Assembly (NCBI GenBank): GCA_031260385.1
Contig: JAIRKB010000039.1
Location: forward strand, 1-9,614
Source: Propionibacteriaceae bacterium
Lineage (GTDB): Bacteria; Actinomycetota; Actinomycetes; Propionibacteriales; Propionibacteriaceae
Direction of reading: 5' to 3'
Length of the DNA: 9,614 bases
In this document: positions 1 to 5,338 of the stretch, in pieces
How the letters are laid out: every line of letters starts with the position of its first letter
Numbering within the stretch: position 1 is the first letter of the stretch
Translations under genes and position numbers: made by a program
The notes under the pieces: generated by a model
The model's input: the letters and a program-made list of their open reading frames with translations, nothing else
Told to the model about the DNA's origin: nothing
Database searches by the model: none

Positions 1-570
1 GATCACGCGGGCCTGGACGGTGGCATCGAGGGCGGTGGTGGGCTCATCACAGATCACGAGGGCTGGGGCGTTGATCAAGGCCATGGCGATAATAACGCGT
101 TGGCGTTGGCCGCCCGAGAGTTCATGAGGATAAGCCTCGGCGATTCGGGAGGCGTGATCGAGACCCATGCGATCAAAGACCTGTTCGACTCGCTCGCGCG
201 TCGCCTGACCGGTTTGATTGCGATGAAGGGTGATCAGTTCGGCAGCCTGGCGCCCGACCTTCATCGTCGGGTCAAGGGCCGTCATCGGCTCCTGAAAGAT
301 CATCGTCAGGGCCCGTCCGCGGATTGCCGACATTGCCTTGTCGGTGCAGCAGGTCAGCTCTTGACCCTGGAAGCGGACCGAGCCAGTGAGGTGGGCATTG
401 TCGGGTAGCAGGCCCATGATCGCCGAGGCGAGGACGGTCTTGCCCGAGCCCGAGGCCCCGACCAGACCCAAGCGTTGTCCAGGGGCGATTACCAAATCGA
501 TGCCATCGAGGACTCGATTGCGGTGACGACCGAAGTCAACCTGGAGGTTGGAGATCTCAAGCAAGCTCAT
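1..570 (-). CDS. Peptide/nickel-type ABC importer ATP-binding subunit, DppD/OppD-like (C-terminus outside window)
   Basis: This is the cytoplasmic ATPase that would power the importer encoded just upstream. The 190 visible residues begin MSLLEISNLQ and hold a nearly complete nucleotide-binding fold: Walker A GASGSGKT at about residues 38-45, Q-loop IFQEPM with Gln at about 93, the ABC signature LSGGQRQR at about 151-158, and Walker B LVICDEP at about 171-177 followed by TTALD. IFQEPMTALDP and PHELSGGQRQR are characteristic of the OppD/DppD branch. The reading frame is still open at base 1, so the D-loop end, H-loop and any C-terminal oligopeptide-transporter extension lie outside. The ATG is set by GGAGG five bases upstream and overlaps the TGA of the preceding permease gene as ATGA. 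No second ATPase (DppF) is visible; it may follow as a separate gene or as a fused second half. Confidence 0.95.
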   Translation of the reverse strand, partial: MSLLEISNLQVDFGRHRNRVLDGIDLVIAPGQRLGLVGASGSGKTVLASAIMGLLPDNAHLTGSVRFQGQELTCCTDKAMSAIRGRALTMIFQEPMTALDPTMKVGRQAAELITLHRNQTGQATRERVEQVFDRMGLDHASRIAEAYPHELSGGQRQRVIIAMALINAPALVICDEPTTALDATVQARVI

Positions 571-1370
571 CGTACCTCCCTCAAACGGGGATCCAGATAG
601 TCGCGGACGCCATCGCCAATCAGGTTAAAGCCGAGCACGGCGAGGGCGATCGCCACCCCGGGGATAACGGCTTGAGCCGGCGCGGCATAAAGGTTGGCGT
701 CGCGCAGCATCCGGCCCCAGGTCGGGGTGGTTGGGGGTGCTGATAGGCCGAGGTATGACAAGCCGGCTTCGGCGAGGATCGCCATCGAGAAGGAGGCGGC
801 CGCCTGAACGCCTAGGAGCGGGGCGATATTAGGTAGGACATGGCGCAGCGCGATCAGCCATTTCGGCGTGCCGCTGACGCAAGCCGCCAAGATGTAATCC
901 TGACTCATCACCGTCAGGGTGGCGGCGCGAGCCATCCGCTGAAAGACCGGGATCGTGGCGATGCCGATAGCGATGGTGGCCGTCGTCACCGAGGCCCCGC
1001 GGGCAGCCGCCAGCAGGATGGCAAGGAGTAGGGCCGGTAGGGCGTAGAGAATATCGGAGGCTCGGGCGACGATCTCCCCGGTGATGCGGTGGCCCATGCC
1101 GACGAAGATCCCAAAAGGCACCCCGATCAGGGCGGCTAAGGCGACCGCGATGATCCCGACAAAGATCGTAGTCTGGGCGCCAACCATTAACCGTGAGGCG
1201 GTATCCATCCCAAGATGGTCGGTGCCCAGGAGGTGGGGCCAGCCCAAGGGCGCATAGCGCTGCTCGCCGATCTGCGCCGGGTCGAAAGGCGTCCAGACCA
1301 GCGAGACTAAGCCCGCCAGAATCACCAGACCAGCGCAAATGAGCCCGACTGCGACCGTAAACCGTTTCAT
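567..1370 (-). CDS. Peptide/nickel-type ABC importer permease, DppC/OppC-like
   Basis: This 267-residue inner-membrane protein would form half of the translocation channel together with the DppB-type permease. About six hydrophobic segments are visible, near residues 6-27, 67-92, 107-124, 129-143, 184-203 and 232-252. The cytoplasmic EAA loop, which contacts the ATPase, is readable at about 161-180 (CVSG...ALRHVLPN). EAGLSYLGLSAPPTTPTWG near 201-219 and the C-terminal GDGVRDYLDPRLR are hallmark DppC/OppC sequences. Length is slightly short but normal for the family. The start codon overlaps the stop of the upstream permease (ATGA), with GGAAGG about ten bases before it, and its own stop overlaps the start of the ATPase gene, so the three are translationally coupled. 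The transported substrate cannot be read from the sequence. Confidence 0.95.
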   Translation of the reverse strand: MKRFTVAVGLICAGLVILAGLVSLVWTPFDPAQIGEQRYAPLGWPHLLGTDHLGMDTASRLMVGAQTTIFVGIIAVALAALIGVPFGIFVGMGHRITGEIVARASDILYALPALLLAILLAAARGASVTTATIAIGIATIPVFQRMARAATLTVMSQDYILAACVSGTPKWLIALRHVLPNIAPLLGVQAAASFSMAILAEAGLSYLGLSAPPTTPTWGRMLRDANLYAAPAQAVIPGVAIALAVLGFNLIGDGVRDYLDPRLREVR

Positions 1371-2320
1371 CGGGGAACCGCCTTCCGCAGGCGGGGATCG
1401 ATCGCCAGGTAGGCCAGATCAACGAGGAAGTTAACCGTCAAGACGGCGAAGACTAGGAGCATGGAGACGCCCTGGACGATCATCAGATCTTGGGCTTTCA
1501 CGGCTTGGATGAGCAGCGAACCGAGGCCACGCAAGACGAAAACCTGCTCAACGAGGATCGCCCCGACCAGCAGAGCGGCTAGTTGTAGGCCGAGGACGGT
1601 CACTAGGGAGGTTGACATATTGCGCAGCCCGTGACGCCAAAGCCCCCGCCAACGTCGCCAGCCCACCGCCCGGGCGGTTCGGTAGTAATCCTCGGTGAGC
1701 ACGTCAATAAACCCGGCGCGGACATAGCGGGCCAAGAAGCAGCCCTGAACGATCACGATGGTGGTGACCGGCAAGATGAGCCGACGCGCCCACTCCCCCA
1801 CGGATTCGCCGATCGGCACATAGCCGTTGGCCGGTAGCCAACCGAGTTTGACCGCGAAGATGATCGTTAAGACCGTCCCAACGACGAAGACCGGAATCGC
1901 TAGCCCGATGTGACTGAGGGCGTTGACTAGAACACCAGAAAGTCGACGGCGCAACATCGCCGCAACGAGGCCGAGCGGGAGGGCCACCAGCGCCGACAAG
2001 GGCATCGACAGCCCCACTAGCCAGCCGGTCACGGCGAGGCGGGGGCCGATCTGGCTCCATACCGTCTCGCCAGTGAGATAGGAGGTGCCAAGGTCGCCGT
2101 GGAAGAGGCCTAGTAACCACTCGAAGTAACGGACGATTAGCGGGCGATCGAGCCCCCAGCGCTCCCGTAAGGCTTCGACGGCTTCCGGGCTAGCGCCCAT
2201 GCCGAGGGTGGTTAGAGCGACATCGCCAGGCAACGCCTGAATGATGAAAAAGATCACCACAGAGGCGGCGAGGACCGTACCGAAGAAGACGATCAGTCGA
2301 CGAGCCAGGGCGCTGCGCAT
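1367..2320 (-). CDS. Peptide/nickel-type ABC importer permease, DppB/OppB-like
   Basis: This 317-residue integral membrane protein is the other half of the import channel. It has the DppB layout: an N-terminal membrane helix at about 9-29 ending in QALPGDVA, a long external segment with the family signature GDLGTSYL at about 75-82, then membrane helices near 94-122, 131-157, 181-197, 238-260 and 284-308. The EAA loop for ATPase coupling lies at about 213-235 (RAVGW...RHGLRN), and the protein ends in the typical LAIDPRLR. Only nine bases separate it from the binding-protein gene upstream and no strong Shine-Dalgarno site precedes the ATG, so it probably depends on translation through the preceding stop. 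Its own TGA overlaps the start of the DppC-type gene. Confidence 0.95.
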   Translation of the reverse strand: MRSALARRLIVFFGTVLAASVVIFFIIQALPGDVALTTLGMGASPEAVEALRERWGLDRPLIVRYFEWLLGLFHGDLGTSYLTGETVWSQIGPRLAVTGWLVGLSMPLSALVALPLGLVAAMLRRRLSGVLVNALSHIGLAIPVFVVGTVLTIIFAVKLGWLPANGYVPIGESVGEWARRLILPVTTIVIVQGCFLARYVRAGFIDVLTEDYYRTARAVGWRRWRGLWRHGLRNMSTSLVTVLGLQLAALLVGAILVEQVFVLRGLGSLLIQAVKAQDLMIVQGVSMLLVFAVLTVNFLVDLAYLAIDPRLRKAVPR

Positions 2321-2329
2321 GCCTACAGG

Positions 2330-3829
2330 CTAGCCCTTCGCCGAGATCGTCGTCACATCGAAGCTCAGGGTGGTCGCGTTCTGACCGATCCCGCTTAGCC
2401 CTGCCCGGGCGACGATCAGGTTCGGGAAGACGAAGAGCCAGTCGGCGGCGGCATCGTCGGCGAGCAAGGCGGCGGCCTGGATCATCGTTGGTACGAACTG
2501 GTCGGCTGGCCCAGCGTCCGCCTGCTGGATCAGAGACTGGAAGGCGGGGTTGTCGTAGTGCCAGTAGTAATTCGGGTTGGCGAAGTTGACGATATCGCGC
2601 GGTTCGACGTGAGCAACGATCGTCATGTCGTAATCGCCGTCAATGAAGACCTCCGGCAGCCAACGCGAGCCAAAATCGAGTTCTTCGACGGTGGCGGTGA
2701 TGCCGACTTCGGCTAGCTGGGAGGCGATGTAGGTCGCGGCGGGAGGGGCGTACGGGGCGTCGGCTGGCACCCGCAGCGCTAGCTTGAGATTTGTGACCCC
2801 AGCTTGGGCTAGTAGTTCTCTGGCCTTGTCAGGGTCGTAGGGATAGCGCATCGAGAGGTCTTCGTAATAGGCATCGGTGGGCACAACCATCGAGCCAATT
2901 AGTTCGCCTTGACCACCCCAGACGTTGTCGACGAGGCCTTGGCGGTCGATGGCGTGGCAGATCGCTTGACGGACGAGAAGATCCTGTAAGGCGGGGCGAT
3001 TGTGGTTGAAGCCCAAGACGACTTCGCCATTGGTGGTGCCGCGGAGGACGGTGTATTTAGCGGTGTCGTTGAATTGGGGTAGGGAGTCTGGTGAGGTTAG
3101 CTCCCCGACGATATCGAGGTCCCCGGAGAGCATGGCGGCGACCATGGCGTTGGGGTCAGGGATGTACCGGAAGGTGACGGTTTCGAACTGACCCGGTGTC
3201 GCCCAGTAATTTGGGTTCTTCTCGAGGATAATTTGGTCGCCCTTCACCCAGTCTTTGAGCTTGTACGGCCCGGAGCCAGCCGGCTTGGTGGCGAGATCGG
3301 TGAGGGCTGGGTCAAAGATGATCCCGGGGGTTGAGGTCATCGAGTAGAGCCAGAAGTTGCTCGGTTGACTGAGGATCACCTGGACGGTCTGGGCGTCAAC
3401 CACGACGACATCGGCGATGACGGCCATCTGGGAGCGCCAGGTCTGGCTAGGAGCTTCCCGCATCTGGTTAATGCTCGCGGCCACGGCGTCGCCATCAACT
3501 GGCGTACCAGAAGCGAATAGGGCGGCGGGATCAAGTTCGAAGGTATAGACCAGTCCATCCTCGGATACTTGGTAGGCGCTGGCCAACAGCGGGCGGATCT
3601 GGCCGTCAGAGTCAATCTTTAGCAGAGTCTCATAAACGTTATACAACAAAACCTGTGGAATCGAAGCGGCGTCCGAGGTCGTCAGGTCTAGGGTCGGCGG
3701 TTCGAGGGTGACCCCAATCGTCAAAGACTTAGAACTCTCAGGCGGATCCACCGTCGTGGTGCACCCAGCAAATAGGACGCTCACAGCGGCAAACACCACC
3801 GCAGCTAGACCCAAACGCGATACGGACAT
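2330..3829 (-). CDS. Family-5 extracellular solute-binding lipoprotein of the peptide/nickel ABC importer
   Basis: This 499-residue protein should capture the substrate outside the membrane and deliver it to the two permeases encoded downstream. The N-terminus is a lipoprotein signal peptide: MSVSR, a hydrophobic run to about residue 20, then FAGC with the lipidated cysteine at 23. The mature protein follows the SBP_bac_5 pattern: a strand near TIGVTLEPPTLDLT (37-50), ASAYQVSEDGLVYTFELD near 83-100, and PAGSGPYKL...EKNPNYW near 183-209. The ATG is preceded by AAAGG at a seven-base distance. As first gene of the operon it is probably expressed from the region 3830-3962. The substrate is unknown: dipeptides, oligopeptides, nickel and other ligands all occur in this family, and sequence reading alone does not separate them. 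Confidence 0.95.
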   Translation of the reverse strand: MSVSRLGLAAVVFAAVSVLFAGCTTTVDPPESSKSLTIGVTLEPPTLDLTTSDAASIPQVLLYNVYETLLKIDSDGQIRPLLASAYQVSEDGLVYTFELDPAALFASGTPVDGDAVAASINQMREAPSQTWRSQMAVIADVVVVDAQTVQVILSQPSNFWLYSMTSTPGIIFDPALTDLATKPAGSGPYKLKDWVKGDQIILEKNPNYWATPGQFETVTFRYIPDPNAMVAAMLSGDLDIVGELTSPDSLPQFNDTAKYTVLRGTTNGEVVLGFNHNRPALQDLLVRQAICHAIDRQGLVDNVWGGQGELIGSMVVPTDAYYEDLSMRYPYDPDKARELLAQAGVTNLKLALRVPADAPYAPPAATYIASQLAEVGITATVEELDFGSRWLPEVFIDGDYDMTIVAHVEPRDIVNFANPNYYWHYDNPAFQSLIQQADAGPADQFVPTMIQAAALLADDAAADWLFVFPNLIVARAGLSGIGQNATTLSFDVTTISAKG

Positions 3830-3922
3830 AACCCAGCCTTTCGTAAAGCAACCCGAACATTCTACCCCGGGGTGACGTTAACTGATTTACAATCTCTCCC
3901 CTGCCCACGATTGCTGAAGATT
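3830..3922 (-). promoter_or_regulatory. Probable upstream control region of the ABC importer operon
   Basis: This is the gene-free stretch between the divergent binding-protein gene and the tRNA promoter. On the minus strand a TAGAAT hexamer (3859-3864) lies about 30 bases upstream of the start codon and could be a -10 element. No convincing -35 lies 16-18 bases before it. A perfect ten-base palindrome, ACCCCGGGGT (3864-3873), abuts it and could be a repressor site. The assignment is tentative. Confidence 0.3.
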
Positions 3923-3951
3923 TTGAACCCAACCAAGACCTGAGCTACACT
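3923..3951 (+). promoter_or_regulatory. Sigma-70-type promoter of the tRNA-fMet gene
   Basis: TTGAAC (3923-3928) and TACACT (3946-3951) are separated by exactly 17 bases. The predicted start of transcription, near 3958, lies about five bases before the mature tRNA 5' end, which is the usual short leader for a stable-RNA promoter. Confidence 0.7.
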
Positions 3952-3962
3952 AAACAGGCCAC

Positions 3963-4036
3963 CGCGGGGTGGAGCAGTTCGGTAGCTCGCTGGGCTCATA
4001 ACCCAGAGGTCCAAGGTTCAAATCCTTGCCCCGCTA
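3963..4036 (+). tRNA. Initiator tRNA-fMet (anticodon CAT)
   Basis: All arms of the cloverleaf can be drawn: acceptor CGCGGGG with CCCCGCT, D-arm GAGC/GCTC, anticodon stem CTGGG/CCCAG with loop CTCATAA, variable loop AGGTC, T-stem CAAGG/CCTTG with loop TTCAAAT, and discriminator A at 4036. Two features identify the initiator rather than an elongator tRNA-Met: three consecutive G:C pairs next to the anticodon loop, and a non-pairing 1:72 position (C1/U72). The length to the discriminator is 74 bases. The genome reads CAA after the discriminator, so the CCA end is not encoded and must be added by the nucleotidyltransferase. A good promoter lies upstream and a hairpin begins 12 bases downstream. 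Confidence 0.97.
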
Positions 4037-4048
4037 CAATGAGGAGAA

Positions 4049-4081
4049 GGAGGATCGCCAAGTTTACTTGGCGGTTCCTCC
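4049..4081 (+). terminator. Hairpin downstream of tRNA-fMet, likely terminator without U-tract
   Basis: Bases 4049-4062 pair with 4067-4081 around a TTTA loop. CGCCAAG/CTTGGCG forms the inner stem and GGAGG/CCTCC the outer stem, joined by an A-T pair, one T-G wobble and a single bulged T. The stem is about 14 base pairs. No T-run follows; such strong stems without a U-tract are common behind genes in high-GC Gram-positive bacteria. It could also help 3' processing of the tRNA. Confidence 0.6.
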
Positions 4082-4091
4082 GCCGACGAAA

Positions 4092-4119
4092 TTGTTGAAG
4101 CGCGAAGCGTGAGTACAAT
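4092..4119 (+). promoter_or_regulatory. Possible promoter of the DUF2148 gene
   Basis: TTGTTG (4092-4097) and TACAAT (4114-4119) are spaced by 16 bases. The TACAAT is a strong -10 match. A transcript would start near 4126, inside the left arm of the long inverted repeat 4117-4163, about 80 bases ahead of the DUF2148 start codon. Confidence 0.4.
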
Positions 4120-4163
4120 GCCCTAGTGAGGGCGGGAATCTATCCCTACCTTACTAGGGCATT
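4117..4163 (+). terminator. Long inverted repeat between tRNA-fMet and the DUF2148 gene (terminator or operator)
   Basis: AATGCCCTAGT (4117-4127) is the exact reverse complement of ACTAGGGCATT (4153-4163). Inside, GAGG/CCTT (one wobble) and GGGA/TCCC extend the stem past a two-base mismatch to a five-base loop. The stem is followed by TGACTATTTCT, only partly T-rich. It may end read-through from the tRNA gene, or, since the left arm overlaps a -10-like hexamer, serve as an operator of the next gene. Confidence 0.5.
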
Positions 4164-4192
4164 TGACTATTTCTAAGCTCACGGACTCATTC

Positions 4193-4197
4193 GGAGG
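4193..4197 (+). promoter_or_regulatory. Shine-Dalgarno site fixing the DUF2148 start
   Basis: GGAGG lies seven bases before the ATG at 4205. This selects that codon over the in-frame TTG at 4163, which sits inside the inverted repeat and has no ribosome binding site. Confidence 0.8.
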
Positions 4198-4204
4198 GAG
4201 AGCG

Positions 4205-4741
4205 ATGTACATCGACTCAAGGCAGGCGGAGGAGAAGGCCGTCCTGGATCTGGCGTATGCGATGTGTGTGGCGGCGCGGACGGCGCCGAAGACGCGGGGG
4301 CGCGATCATCTGGAGACGGCGATCTTGACTGGGGAGGATAAGGATCGGGTCGTGGCAGAGATGCGTCGGCTCGGGGAAGTCTTTGGGGAAAGTGCGCAGT
4401 CATTTATTAGGGATGCCGTTAATGTGGAGGCTTGCCCGGTGGTGGTCTTGATTGGGGCGAAGTATCTGACGCGCGGGCTTGAGGATCGTTGTGGGCTATG
4501 CCGGTTCGAAAACTGTGCCGCCTGTGCCAAAGCGGGAGCGGCCTGTGTCTATACCAGTATGGACTTGGGGATCGCGCTCGGGTCCGCCGTGGCATTGGCC
4601 GCCGATCAACGGGTCGATAACCGCATCATGTTTAGTATCGGCCAAGCGGCGGCTAGCTTGGGGTTGCTTGGTGACTTCAAGATGATCATGGGCATTCCGC
4701 TGTCGGCAACCGGCAAATCGCCTTTCTTTGATCGGGGATGA
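4205..4741 (+). CDS. DUF2148 family protein with a ferredoxin-like five-cysteine motif
   Basis: The 178-residue soluble protein belongs to the DUF2148 (COG4739) family, annotated as containing a ferredoxin-type domain but without an established reaction. The family signature is clear: cysteines 96, 99, 104, 107 and 114 in the pattern CX2CX4CX2CX6C, followed by DLGIALGSAVALAAD (about 120-134), RVDNRIMFSIGQAA (136-149) and the C-terminal GIPLSATGKSPFFDR (163-177). The cysteines could hold an iron-sulfur cluster; that is inference from the spacing. The N-terminal half (DLAYAMCVAARTAPKT, 15-30) also matches the usual family opening, so it is full length. The ATG at 4205 was chosen for its GGAGG site. 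It stands alone, with its own possible promoter and an inverted repeat upstream. The family is commonest in anaerobic bacteria and archaea, suggesting a redox-related role. Confidence 0.9.
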   Translation: MYIDSRQAEEKAVLDLAYAMCVAARTAPKTRGRDHLETAILTGEDKDRVVAEMRRLGEVFGESAQSFIRDAVNVEACPVVVLIGAKYLTRGLEDRCGLCRFENCAACAKAGAACVYTSMDLGIALGSAVALAADQRVDNRIMFSIGQAAASLGLLGDFKMIMGIPLSATGKSPFFDRG

Positions 4742-4849
4742 TCGCTCGTACGTACAAAGTAGTACAACCTATTCTTAAAAAAATCGCATAACCAACCCAT
4801 TTCGCACCATGGTCTACCCGGATTGAAACCAACGGGAAGGAATGCTGTA
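4742..4849. other. AT-richer spacer at the edge of the accessory cassette
   Basis: This gene-free stretch is visibly richer in A and T than the DNA to its left, with a run of seven A at 4777-4783. GTAC occurs three times (4748, 4752, 4762), and GTACAA is repeated exactly ten bases apart (4752-4757 and 4762-4767), the period of one helical turn, as in some operators. No clear promoter or terminator is visible. It may mark the junction between core and acquired DNA. Confidence 0.3.
4837..4841 (+). promoter_or_regulatory. Shine-Dalgarno site fixing the GTG start at 4850
   Basis: AAGGA lies eight bases before GTG 4850. It falls inside the N-terminal extension that a start at the upstream TTG (4823) would create, so GTG is the better start. 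Confidence 0.55.
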
Positions 4850-5326
4850 GTGGGGAACCGATCAAATATCAACTTCATCACCCAACAAAAAGACGACACG
4901 GTAATTGGGCTGAATGTCTACTCACATTGGGGAGGGATTGAGGCTCAGCTAGCTGCGCTTGAGGCTGCTGATGGTCCTGCCTATGAGCGTCGCAGGTCAC
5001 ACGACGGCTTCTTTGTCCGTTGCGTCGCTCGTGCTGCCACAAGAGGATCAAATGGGCCCACAGGAGCGGGGTTCAATCCGTTTGTCGTCAGTGACTTAAT
5101 GAAAGGCTATGGATACATTTCAGATAACCAGCACATAGTTCTGGCTTTTGACCTTATTAACCAACTCGTTGTGCTCACTGAAGGATGTGGGAAAGACAAA
5201 CCAACAGTCATCACCAAGTTTCCCCTGGACCATGCCGGAATCAGGCAAGCCAAGCGTGGACTAACCAATCCAGAGTGTCCATGTCCCGCCTGCGCTTGGG
5301 TCAACAGCGATGGCCATCCTAACTAG
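4850..5326 (+). CDS. Small protein of unknown function (GNR...SHWGG type)
   Basis: I do not recognise a named family. Starting at GTG 4850, the product has 158 residues, begins MGNRSNINF and carries YSHWGG at about 24-29, followed by a helix EAQLAALEAA. From memory, small actinobacterial and phage hypothetical proteins share a similar opening (GNR with N, then a tryptophan motif and an alternating strand pattern), which favours this start over TTG 4823; this is weak recall, not a search. The second half has IVLAFDLINQLVVL (about 95-108), probably a beta hairpin, and the C-terminus carries CPCPAC (143-148), which could bind metal. No signal peptide or membrane segment is seen. It converges tail-to-tail on the SF1 helicase gene with only three bases between the two stop codons, suggesting it belongs to the same accessory cassette. 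Confidence 0.7.
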   Translation: MGNRSNINFITQQKDDTVIGLNVYSHWGGIEAQLAALEAADGPAYERRRSHDGFFVRCVARAATRGSNGPTGAGFNPFVVSDLMKGYGYISDNQHIVLAFDLINQLVVLTEGCGKDKPTVITKFPLDHAGIRQAKRGLTNPECPCPACAWVNSDGHPN

Positions 5327-5338
5327 GTTTTACCTAGT
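5322..5338. terminator. Small inverted repeat shared by convergent gene ends
   Basis: ACTAGGT (5322-5328) and ACCTAGT (5332-5338) are perfect complements around a TTT loop. The repeat contains the TAG stop of the plus-strand gene and the TAA stop of the minus-strand helicase. A seven-pair stem with a three-base loop is weak for an intrinsic terminator, but its placement fits a bidirectional end signal. Confidence 0.4.

Noticed and set aside
829..1422. Minus-strand open frame of 197 codons in another frame
   Set aside because: It overlaps the DppC-type permease, whose hallmark motifs are unambiguous. The alternative product is Arg/Pro/Gly-rich, typical of an out-of-frame reading of GC-rich DNA.
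3959..3972. Possible hairpin CCACC/GGTGG at the 5' end of the tRNA
   Set aside because: The right arm is part of the tRNA acceptor stem and following bases, which are explained by the cloverleaf. The left arm is most likely coincidental.
3963..4036. tRNA gene as an integration (att) site for the right-hand cassette
   Set aside because: No second copy of the tRNA 3' end and no integrase are visible, and the DUF2148 gene lies between the tRNA and the cassette. The far side is outside the window, so this is unproven rather than excluded.
4163..4204. Upstream TTG start for the DUF2148 protein
   Set aside because: It lies at the edge of the inverted repeat without a Shine-Dalgarno site, while ATG 4205 has GGAGG at a seven-base distance and gives the usual family N-terminus.
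4823..4849. TTG start for the small gene
   Set aside because: The best ribosome binding site (AAGGA, 4837-4841) lies inside this extension and points to GTG 4850.
4842..4850. Two-codon mini-frame ATG CTG TAG overlapping the GTG start
   Set aside because: The AAGGA site directly abuts this ATG, leaving no spacer, so translation of it as a leader is unlikely.
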